Below the pieces are notes generated by a model. That model worked only from the letters and a program-made list of their open reading frames with translations, was not told the DNA's origin and searched no databases. A DNA stretch of 64,000 bases from Defluviicoccus sp. bin129 (GTDB lineage Bacteria > Pseudomonadota > Alphaproteobacteria > MPNO01): the NCBI GenBank assembly GCA_002239065.1, contig MPNO01000009.1:36400-100399 (forward strand). Reading direction: 5' to 3'. Shown here one piece after another: positions 57,344 to 64,000 of the stretch. How positions within the stretch are numbered: the stretch's first letter is position 1; every line of letters begins with the position of its first letter. Both the position numbers and the translations under genes were made by a program.

Positions 57344-58410
57344 CCCCCGCTCGATGCCCTCGCCTCGATGGCGGCGAGCGCCTGGTCGACCAGCTCGCCG
57401 ATGATCTCGGCGGTGGGCTGCTCGCGGACCACCATGCCGACGCTCTGTCCGGCCATCAGCGAGCCCGATTCGATGTCGCCGTCGATCACCGCGCGGCGCA
57501 GCGCGCCGGCCCAGAAATGCTCGATCTCGAGCTGCGCCTCGTCCTGCGCCAGCTCGCCGGCGCGGACCTTGGCGATCGCCCGCTTCTGGGCTTCGACGAA
57601 GGCTTGCGTCCCCTTGTTCTGCAGCGCGCGCACCGGGGTCACCGGAAAATCAGGGTCGATCTGCACCGTGGTCACCGCGTCGCGCGCCGAGGCCCGGATG
57701 AAGGCGCGCTTGAAATCGGCATGCGCGATCGACTCGGTCGCGCAGACGAACCGCGTGCCGAGCTGACAGCCCGATGCGCCCAGCTCCAGATATCCCAGGA
57801 TCGCGTCGCCGCGCCCGATACCGCCGGCGATGAACACCGGAACCTGGTCGAGATTGGGCAGGATTTCCTGCGCGAGCACGCTGGTCGCGACCGGCCCCAC
57901 ATGGCCGCCCGCCTCCGCGCCCTCGATGACGATCGCGTCCGCGCCGAGCCGCACCAGCCGGCGCGCGACCGCCAGGGTGGGGGCGAAGCAGAGCACTTTC
58001 GCGCCGCTCTCCTTGATCCGCGCGATCGCGGGGCCCGGCGGCAGCCCGCCGGCGAGGATGACATGCGATACCCGGTGGTCGCGGCAGACGTCGATCAGCG
58101 CGTCGAGCTCCGGATGCACGGTGATCAGGTTGACGCCGAAGGGCCGCTCCGTGAGGCGGTACGTCGCCTCGATCTCGGCGCTCAGCAGGTCGGGAGTCAT
58201 TGCGCCGCAGGCGATCACGCCGAACCCGCCCGCGTTCGACAGCGCGGAGACCAGGTTGCGTTCCGACACCCAGGTCATCGCCCCGCCGAGGATGGCGTAC
58301 TCGGCGCCGAGGAAAGCGCGGCCGCGCTGCCACAGGGCGTCGAGCCGCGCCCGCGCGGCGCGGCCGCCGGCCGACGATCTCTGCGGTTCGCGGGGCGCGG
58401 CTGCGCTCAT
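57340..58410 (-). CDS. Nitronate monooxygenase (2-nitropropane dioxygenase family)
   Basis: A 356-residue FMN-dependent NPD-type TIM barrel: AILGGAMTWVSERNLVSALSNAGGFGVIA, FGVNLITVHPE, the motif VIEGAEAGGHVGP, and VFIAGGIGRGDAILGYLELGASGCQLGTRF. The GHxG loop with His is typical of nitronate monooxygenases, although enoyl-ACP-reductase (FabK)-like roles occur. Overlaps of 4 nt with both lysC and ptsP show one operon. Confidence 0.88.
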   Translation of the reverse strand: MSAAAPREPQRSSAGGRAARARLDALWQRGRAFLGAEYAILGGAMTWVSERNLVSALSNAGGFGVIACGAMTPDLLSAEIEATYRLTERPFGVNLITVHPELDALIDVCRDHRVSHVILAGGLPPGPAIARIKESGAKVLCFAPTLAVARRLVRLGADAIVIEGAEAGGHVGPVATSVLAQEILPNLDQVPVFIAGGIGRGDAILGYLELGASGCQLGTRFVCATESIAHADFKRAFIRASARDAVTTVQIDPDFPVTPVRALQNKGTQAFVEAQKRAIAKVRAGELAQDEAQLEIEHFWAGALRRAVIDGDIESGSLMAGQSVGMVVREQPTAEIIGELVDQALAAIEARASSGG

Positions 58411-59636
58411 GCGGTCTCGCCGTCGTCGAGCCCGTAGGCGGTGTGCAGCGCGCGCAGGGCGAGTTCGGTGTATTCCTCGGCCAGCAGCACGCTCACCTTG
58501 ATCTCGGATGTCGATATTACCTGGATGTTGATGCCCTTCTCGGCCAGGGCGGTGAACATCTTCTGCGCGACCCCGGCGTGCGAGCGCATGCCGATTCCGA
58601 TCACCGAGATCTTCACGACTTCCGGGTCGCCCTCGACGCGGCTGAAGCCGATCTTGTCGCGCGCCGCCTCGATCATGCCCAGCGCGCGATCGTAATCCGC
58701 CTGGGCGACGGTGAAGGTGATGTCGGTCTGCTGGCCGTCCGCCGACACGTTCTGGACGATCAGGTCGACATTGATGCTGGTCTCGGCCAGCGGGCCGAAT
58801 ATGCCGGCCGCGATCCCGGGGCGGTCGGGCACGCCGACGATGGTGACCTTGGCCTCGTCCCGCGTATAGGCGATGCCGCTGACGACTTGCTGTTCCACGT
58901 CCTCGTCCTCGTTGACCACGAAGGTGCCGGGCCCGTTCACGAAGCTGGACAGCACCTGCAGCTCGACCCCGTGGTTCATCGCCAGTTCGACCGAGCGGGT
59001 TTGCAGCACCCGGGCGCCCTGCGAGGCCATCTCGAGCATCTCCTCGAAGGTGACCTTCTCGAGCTTGCGCGCCTTGGCGACGATTCGCGGGTCGGTGGTA
59101 TAGATCCCGTCCACGTCGGTAAAGATGTCGCAGCGGTCGGCGCCGAGCGCGGCGGCGAGCGCCACCGCGGAGGTGTCCGATCCGCCGCGCCCCAGCGTGG
59201 TGATGCGCCGCGCCGCGCTGAGACCCTGGAAGCCGGCGACCACCGGGACCTGGCCCTGCGCCATGCGGTTCAACAGCTCGTCCGGATCGATCTCGTCGAT
59301 GCGGGCGCGACCGTGCACGTCGTCGGTCAGGATCGGGATCTGCCAGCCCAGCCAGGACCGCGCGTCGACGCCCGCGGCCTGAAGCGCGAGCGCCATCAGC
59401 CCCACGGTCGCCTGCTCGCCCGACGACACCACGACGTCGTATTCGCGCGCGTCATGCACCGGGGCGATCTCGCGGGTCCACGCGACCAGCCGGTCGGTGG
59501 TGCCGGCCATGGCCGAGACGACGACGGCGACTTCGTTCCCAGCCGCGACCGCGTCGGCGACCCGGCCGGCGGAGGCCCGGATCCGGTCGATATCGGCGAC
59601 CGATGTTCCGCCGAATTTCTGGACGAGACGCACCAC
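58407..59636 (-). CDS. lysC: Aspartate kinase
   Basis: LysC phosphorylates aspartate for lysine, threonine and methionine synthesis. It is 409 residues long, with VQKFGGTSVAD at the N-terminus, LGRGGSDTSAVALAAAL, FTDVDGIYTTDPRI and two C-terminal ACT domains that usually bind the feedback amino acids. It starts at tandem GTG codons. It is the first gene of the lysC-NPD-ptsP operon and divergent from ubiG. Confidence 0.96.
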   Translation of the reverse strand: MVRLVQKFGGTSVADIDRIRASAGRVADAVAAGNEVAVVVSAMAGTTDRLVAWTREIAPVHDAREYDVVVSSGEQATVGLMALALQAAGVDARSWLGWQIPILTDDVHGRARIDEIDPDELLNRMAQGQVPVVAGFQGLSAARRITTLGRGGSDTSAVALAAALGADRCDIFTDVDGIYTTDPRIVAKARKLEKVTFEEMLEMASQGARVLQTRSVELAMNHGVELQVLSSFVNGPGTFVVNEDEDVEQQVVSGIAYTRDEAKVTIVGVPDRPGIAAGIFGPLAETSINVDLIVQNVSADGQQTDITFTVAQADYDRALGMIEAARDKIGFSRVEGDPEVVKISVIGIGMRSHAGVAQKMFTALAEKGINIQVISTSEIKVSVLLAEEYTELALRALHTAYGLDDGETA

Positions 59637-59779
59637 TCAGCGCTCCCCTGCCGCGAACGCGCCCAGGCCGGATACGCCGGGAAATCGGCCGCCGCGGAGC
59701 CATGCGGTCCGGCGCGCCGCAAGGCTGGACACCGCACCCCTCTGGCCCTTCCGCGGGGGCGCGCATACATATACACAAG

Positions 59780-60535
59780 ATGGCTGACAAGCAACCGAAG
59801 CAGGCCCGCGTCGACGAAGCCGAGGTGGCGAGGTTCTCCGCGCTGGCCGATGCCTGGTGGGACCCCGAGGGCGAGTTCCGCCCGCTGCACAAGCTGAACC
59901 CGGTCAGGATGCGCTACATCCGCGACGCGCTGTGCGCGGCGAACGGTCGTGCGGCCGGGGAGCCGGTGCCGCTCTCCGGCATGGACATCGTCGATGTCGG
60001 CTGCGGCGGCGGGCTGTTGTGCGAGCCGCTGGCGCGGCTGGGTGCCCGGGTGACCGGAATCGACCCGAGCGCCCGAAATGTCGAAATCGCCGCCAATCAC
60101 GCCGCCCGTGCCGGGCTCGAAATCGCTTACCGGGTGGGCACGGTCGAGGATCTTGTTGCAGAGGGGCGGCGCTTCGACGCGGTGCTGGCGCTCGAAGTGG
60201 TCGAGCACGTGCCCGACCTCCGGGGATTCGTCGCCGCCTGCGTGTCCACCGCCGGGCCGGACGCCAGGCTGTTCTTCGCGACCCTGAACCGGACGCCGCA
60301 ATCCTTTCTGCTGGGGATCGTGGCCGCGGAATACGTCCTCGGCTGGCTGCCGCGCGGCACCCATGACTGGCGGCGCTTCGTGCGGCCGTCGGAGCTCGCG
60401 CGCGCGCTCGAGGCCGGCGGCGCCACGCTCAGCGCGCTCGACGGGGTCCGCTACGACGTGCTGACCGACGACTGGCGGGTGACGCCGAACGTTTCGGTGA
60501 ACTACATGGCGATGGCCGAACCCGCGCGTGGGTAG
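59780..60535 (+). CDS. ubiG: Ubiquinone biosynthesis O-methyltransferase UbiG
   Basis: UbiG carries out both O-methylations of the ubiquinone ring. The 251-residue protein has ALADAWWDPEGEFRPLHKLNPVR at its start, SAM motif VDVGCGGGLLCEPLARLG, LEVVEHVPD and the UbiG tail segment GTHDWRRFVRPSEL. The ATG at 59780 agrees with family N-termini. Confidence 0.95.
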   Translation: MADKQPKQARVDEAEVARFSALADAWWDPEGEFRPLHKLNPVRMRYIRDALCAANGRAAGEPVPLSGMDIVDVGCGGGLLCEPLARLGARVTGIDPSARNVEIAANHAARAGLEIAYRVGTVEDLVAEGRRFDAVLALEVVEHVPDLRGFVAACVSTAGPDARLFFATLNRTPQSFLLGIVAAEYVLGWLPRGTHDWRRFVRPSELARALEAGGATLSALDGVRYDVLTDDWRVTPNVSVNYMAMAEPARG

Positions 60536-60544
60536 CGTCGGCGA

Positions 60545-60973
60545 TCAGGCGTCTTCGCGCGGGATCCAGGGGATGCGGCCGAACGGGACGTCTTCCTCGA
60601 TCAGCGTCTTGGTCTCGTCCTCGGTCGCTTCGCCGTAGATGCTGCGCTCGTCCGAGTCCCCGTTGTGGATCTTGAGCGCCTCGGCGGCGAAGTCGGGGCC
60701 GACATAGTCGCAATTCTCTTCCACCTTGCGGCGCATCTCGCGCAGCGCCTGCACGTATTTCGTCCGCACCTCCGCCGGGTGCGGCGTCTCGCCGGCGCCC
60801 TTCCTGGCGGTGCGCGACAGGCGCGGCGCCATGATCGCCTTGCCGACGCGCATGTCGCCGCAGACCGGGCAGACGACCTCGCCGCCCTCGACCTGACGGT
60901 CATAGGTTCCGCTGTCCTTGAACCAGGCTTCGAACTCGTGATCCTCGGCGCAGCGCAGGTTGTACAAGATCAT
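60545..60973 (-). CDS. DUF1178 protein
   Basis: A 142-residue DUF1178 protein beginning MILYNLRCAEDHEFEAWFKDS with a CPVCGD zinc-ribbon-like pair and the C-terminal EDVPFGRIPWIPRED. The function is unknown. It is usually adjacent to the nitrilase-family and grxC genes in alphaproteobacteria. The ATG at 60973 was chosen by family start; an ORF extension upstream is not conserved. Confidence 0.92.
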   Translation of the reverse strand: MILYNLRCAEDHEFEAWFKDSGTYDRQVEGGEVVCPVCGDMRVGKAIMAPRLSRTARKGAGETPHPAEVRTKYVQALREMRRKVEENCDYVGPDFAAEALKIHNGDSDERSIYGEATEDETKTLIEEDVPFGRIPWIPREDA

Positions 60974-61052
60974 CCAGGACCTACACATTGTACCCGATGA
61001 CAGAAACGTTGCGGTTAATTTGGTCGATGTCGCTGCTTTGGGCAAGCCGTCC

Positions 61053-61556
61053 GTGACACCGCGTGGACGGCTGGAATCGCCCTCGCCCTGGGTGGCGCGG
61101 TTCGCCCACCTGGCGCCGGAACATGGCGCGGTGCTCGACCTTGCCTGCGGAACCGGGCGGCACGCGCGATACTTCCTGTCGCGCGGCCACGAGGTGACCG
61201 CGGTCGATCGCTACAGCGCGGGCGTCGCGGACCTGCTGGGGCGCGAGGACTTCACGCTGATCGAGGCCGACCTCGAGGATGGCGGGGAATGGCCCACCGG
61301 GGGGCGCAAGTTCGCCGCCGTGGTGGTGACCAACTATCTGTTCCGTCCCATCCTGCGGGACATCGTCGGTGCCGTGGCGGAGGGCGGCGTGCTGATCTAC
61401 GAGACTTTCGCCGAGGGCAACGCGCGGTTCGGGCGGCCGCGCAACCCGGACTTCCTGCTGCGCCCGGCCGAGCTCTTGCGGGCGGTCGAAAGCGAGCTCG
61501 CGGTCATCGCCTACGAGCACGGCGAGATCGCCCGCCCCGCGCCCGCCCTGGTGTAG
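61053..61556 (+). CDS. Class I SAM-dependent methyltransferase (TehB-like)
   Basis: A 167-residue small methyltransferase with VLDLACGTGRHARYFLSRGHEVTAVDR as SAM motif I and EADLEDGGEWP after it, then a VVTNYLFRP active region and YETFAEGN. The substrate is unknown. The start is uncertain: GTG 61053 is placed to match small TehB-like proteins, while earlier TTG codons (to 60960) would overlap the DUF1178 start. No good ribosome site is seen. Confidence 0.75.
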   Translation: MTPRGRLESPSPWVARFAHLAPEHGAVLDLACGTGRHARYFLSRGHEVTAVDRYSAGVADLLGREDFTLIEADLEDGGEWPTGGRKFAAVVVTNYLFRPILRDIVGAVAEGGVLIYETFAEGNARFGRPRNPDFLLRPAELLRAVESELAVIAYEHGEIARPAPALV

Positions 61557-61614
61557 CGCATCTGCTCCCGCCGCGGGCCTTGGCGCCGCACACAGGCGCT
61601 TGCCGCGGGTCGGG

Positions 61615-62460
61615 CTATTCGCCGGCGCGCAGGCTCGACGGCGGCGCGTAGTGCCGCGCGTTGGCGAGCGCCGGCAACGCCGCCCGGGCTTCGCGCACCC
61701 TGGCGGGGTCGATCTCCGCCAGCACGAACCCCACCTCCTCGCCGCCGTCGGCGACGATCCCGCCCCACGGCTCGACCACCAGCGAGTGACCGTAGCTCTC
61801 GCGCCCGCCCGCATGGTCGCCGCACTGCGCGGGTGCGATGACGTAGCAGCCGGTCTCGATCGCCCGCGCCCTCAGGAGCGCGTGCCAATGCGCCCGACCG
61901 GTGATCCGGGTGAACGCCGAGGGCACCGCCAGGAAGTCGGCTCCCGCCTGTGCGAGGTCCCAGTAGAGCGCCGGAAAGCGGAGGTCGTAGCACACCGTCA
62001 TCCCGAGCCCGCCCCAGGGCAGCGCCGCCAGCACGGCCGCCGCCCCGGCCCGGTAGCGCTCGGACTCGCGGGAGCGCCGCCCATCCGGCAGGTCGACGTC
62101 GAACAGGTGGATCTTGTCGTAGCGCGCCGCGATCCGGCCGCGCGGATCGACCAGGAAGGACCGGTTGGCGAGCCTGTCGCCGCCAGTCCCCACGGTGAGA
62201 GATCCGACCAGGAGCCAGGCACCGGAGGCGGCGGCGAACGCCTTGAAGGCGGCCAGCGCCCGGTGGTCGCTCTCGCCGCGGGCCTCGGCCGCCAGCGCCG
62301 CGGGGTCCGGTTCGACAAGCCCGACGACCTCGGGAAAGGCGATCAGATCCGCCCCGGCGGCATGCGCGTCGCGCGCCAGCGCGAGCGCGGCCGACATATT
62401 CGCGGCCGCGTCGTTCCCGGTATTGGTCTGGACGCAGGCGACCGTGAACGGCGCCGCCAC
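61615..62460 (-). CDS. Carbon-nitrogen hydrolase (Nit1/omega-amidase-like)
   Basis: A 281-residue nitrilase-superfamily amidohydrolase with the Glu-Lys-Cys triad: Glu in AFPEVVGL, Lys in RYDKIHLFDVD and Cys in TVCYDLRFPALY. Nit1/Nit2-like enzymes repair deaminated glutathione or hydrolyse omega-amides. It uses a GTG start that overlaps the grxC TAG by 1 nt. The grxC neighbour fits a glutathione-repair role. Confidence 0.93.
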   Translation of the reverse strand: MAAPFTVACVQTNTGNDAAANMSAALALARDAHAAGADLIAFPEVVGLVEPDPAALAAEARGESDHRALAAFKAFAAASGAWLLVGSLTVGTGGDRLANRSFLVDPRGRIAARYDKIHLFDVDLPDGRRSRESERYRAGAAAVLAALPWGGLGMTVCYDLRFPALYWDLAQAGADFLAVPSAFTRITGRAHWHALLRARAIETGCYVIAPAQCGDHAGGRESYGHSLVVEPWGGIVADGGEEVGFVLAEIDPARVREARAALPALANARHYAPPSSLRAGE

Positions 62461-62720
62461 TAGCCGATCCCGAGCAGGGCGTCGAGCTCGCCCGCGCGTT
62501 CCAGATCCGCGAGGTCGTCCGAGCCGCCGACATGGCGGCCGTCGATGAAGATCTGCGGCACGGTCCGCTGCCCGCCCGCGCGCCGCATCATCTGCTGGCG
62601 CAGATTGGGGTCGCGGTCGACGTCGATCTCCTCATAGGCGACGCCCTTGCGCTTCAGCAACGCCTTGGCCCGGCTGCAGAACGGGCACCAGAGGCTGGAA
62701 TAGACTTCGATTCTGCTCAC
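62460..62720 (-). CDS. grxC: Glutaredoxin 3
   Basis: An 86-residue glutaredoxin with the dithiol active site CPFC (residues 11-14), cis-Pro segment TVPQIFID and GGSDDLADLERAGELD. It reduces disulfides with glutathione. The GTG start at 62720 follows GGGG by about 8 nt. It is coupled to the nitrilase-family gene. Confidence 0.94.
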   Translation of the reverse strand: MSRIEVYSSLWCPFCSRAKALLKRKGVAYEEIDVDRDPNLRQQMMRRAGGQRTVPQIFIDGRHVGGSDDLADLERAGELDALLGIG

Positions 62721-62773
62721 CGTTCGGACCCCGTGATCTGCCGCTTCCAATATGCCTTTCCGCGGCGGAATTT

Positions 62774-63535
62774 CTACCCGTTTCCCGTTCCGTCCTGCGA
62801 TGTGACGCGGGCAAGGGTCAAAACGTCCACCCCGTCCGCGCCGGCGCGCCGCAACGGACCCGCGCAGGCCTCGGCCGTGGCCCCGGTCGTCAGCACGTCG
62901 TCGATCAGCAGCGCGCGGCGTCCGGCGACCGCCGCCTCGCCCGCCGCGGTCACGGCGAACGCGCCGCCCACATTGCGCCGGCGTTCGGCGGGACTCAACC
63001 GTCCCTGCGACCGGGTCTTGCGGTGCCTCGCGAGCCCGTCCGGCAACCATTCGAGCCCGGCGATCCGGGCGAGGCCGGCGGCGAGCAGGGAGGACTGGTT
63101 GTAGCGCCTGGCGAACAGGCGTGCGCGGTGCAGGGGCACCGGCACCAGGACCGGCGCGCCGTCGAGCAGCTCGCCCGCCGCGTTCGCCAGCCATCGCGCG
63201 AATACCGGGGCCGCGTCGGTGCGATCGCCGTGCTTGAACTTGAGTACGAGGTCGCGCGAGGCGTCGTCATAGCGCAGCACCGCCCGCGCCCGGTCGAAGC
63301 GCGGCCGGCGGCCGAGGCATCCGGCGCAAACCGTCTCGCCCGGCACGGCGTAGACGAACGGCTCGCCGCAGACCGCACAGAACGGCGCGGCGATGAAGGT
63401 GAGCGCCGGCCAGCAGTCGCCGCACAGCGTGCCCGGGTCGCTCACCGCCGCTCCGCAGGCGAGGCAGCGCGCGGGCAGGACGAGGTCGACCAGCGCCCGC
63501 CCGGCGGCGACGGCGGTGGTGGAGAGGCCGCTCAC
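62774..63535 (-). CDS. comF: ComF family phosphoribosyltransferase-like protein
   Basis: A 253-residue ComF protein: paired zinc-ribbon cysteines (CLACG, CGDC, CAVCG, CAGC) followed by a phosphoribosyltransferase-like domain with VLVPVPLHRARLFARRYNQS and the PRPP loop LLIDDVLTTGATAEA. It is linked to DNA uptake or processing in competent bacteria. The GTG start overlaps the rhodanese stop as GTGA. Confidence 0.92.
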   Translation of the reverse strand: MSGLSTTAVAAGRALVDLVLPARCLACGAAVSDPGTLCGDCWPALTFIAAPFCAVCGEPFVYAVPGETVCAGCLGRRPRFDRARAVLRYDDASRDLVLKFKHGDRTDAAPVFARWLANAAGELLDGAPVLVPVPLHRARLFARRYNQSSLLAAGLARIAGLEWLPDGLARHRKTRSQGRLSPAERRRNVGGAFAVTAAGEAAVAGRRALLIDDVLTTGATAEACAGPLRRAGADGVDVLTLARVTSQDGTGNG

Positions 63536-64000
63536 CCGTCGAACCGGCGGAACCGCGCGGTGCCGTCGGCTTCGAGCTGGGCGACCAGTTGCAGCTCCCA
63601 TTCGAGATACGCGTTCATCGCCTGGGCCACGTCGCCGCCCCGGTCATAGGGCCTGAGCCAGACATCGTCGGGGCGGTCCAGCATCGACTCCTCGCCGTCC
63701 GTGAGCGGCTTGCCCGCCGCCGCCCAGGCCTCGGTCCCGCCTTCGAGACAGGCGACTTCGCCGCCGCGCTCGGAAGCGGCCAGCCGGGCAAGCCGCCCGT
63801 CGGGCGAGGTCAACACCACCGTCCGCGCCCTGGGCAGCTTGTCGAGCGCGCCGTCGAGGCGGGACCTGAGCGCGAAACCCGCACCCGGGATGTGGCCCGC
63901 CAGATAGGTGCGGCTGCCGCCGAGATCGACCGCGGCCATGGTCCCGGCGGCGAGCCCCGCCGCGAGCGCCTCCACCCCGACCGAGCGGGTCTCCGCCCGG
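63532..64000 (-). CDS. Rhodanese-domain sulfurtransferase, C-terminal part (runs off window)
   Basis: The visible 156 codons hold one rhodanese domain: VDLGGSRTYLAGHIPGAGFALRSRL, and the loop VACLEGGTEAWAAAGKPLT where the active-site Cys would be followed by LEGG. The frame is open to the window end with a linker AETRSVGVEALAAGL, as between domains of multi-rhodanese proteins, so a larger N-terminal part probably lies beyond 64000. A GTG at 63975 could start a short version. Confidence 0.8.
   Translation of the reverse strand, partial: RAETRSVGVEALAAGLAAGTMAAVDLGGSRTYLAGHIPGAGFALRSRLDGALDKLPRARTVVLTSPDGRLARLAASERGGEVACLEGGTEAWAAAGKPLTDGEESMLDRPDDVWLRPYDRGGDVAQAMNAYLEWELQLVAQLEADGTARFRRFDG

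Overview
The window is a GC-rich alphaproteobacterial chromosome segment. Supporting marks are the aerobic cobalamin genes (cobN, cobW, cobS, cobT), the alphaproteobacterial DUF4167 and DUF1178 proteins, EI-Ntr (PtsP), an Irr/ICE-like box before dps, and the block ubiG / lysC-NPD-ptsP-rodZ-hisS-prfA-prmC-DUF4167-clpB. A Rhodospirillales-like, possibly marine or host-associated or metagenome-derived organism would fit, but no rRNA or species marker is present. I found no tRNA, rRNA, CRISPR array or riboswitch.

Layout. (1) 1-13.5 kb: late cobalamin synthesis and corrinoid handling: cobN (cut by the window edge), cobW, DUF1636, cobP, cobO, cobQ, cobD, cobC, cobS, cobT, interrupted by an aconitase-family pair and an AhpD-like protein. 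(2) 13.6-25.2 kb: a probable catabolic regulon with two formylglycine-type sulfatases, a TctABC transporter with two tandem solute-binding proteins, a metallo-beta-lactamase-fold hydrolase, a MarR regulator, and a divergent MetE-like/ThDP-enzyme pair. Three copies of GTTG-N6-CAAC sit just upstream of its three leftward transcription units and look like the MarR operator. (3) 25.2-26.5 kb: DUF3047 and a GST. (4) 26.6-30.3 kb: decayed mobile DNA (ribbon-helix-helix ORF, broken ankyrin gene, IS66 tail, truncated integrase-type transposase) on both sides of an intact Erg6-like sterol C-24 methyltransferase gene. (5) 30.5-38.6 kb: a GPP34-cytochrome P450 fusion, a COG2907-like FAD oxidoreductase, a LolA-like periplasmic protein, an RND/MMPL exporter and a Neverland/KshA-type Rieske oxygenase. 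With the methyltransferase this looks like a sterol-modifying and sterol-trafficking island. No oxidosqualene cyclase or squalene epoxidase is visible, so it may act on sterols obtained from elsewhere. (6) 38.7-47 kb: a YbdK-type ligase, an SDR, Dps, a CDF exporter, and one ZnuA with two ZnuB/ZnuC sets. (7) 47-64 kb: housekeeping genes.

The most interesting part is 28.4-38.6 kb. The Rieske gene is frameshifted by an imperfect 67-bp repeat ending in poly-G/poly-C. This looks more like an assembly artefact than real decay, because removing 67 bp restores one continuous 359-residue protein.
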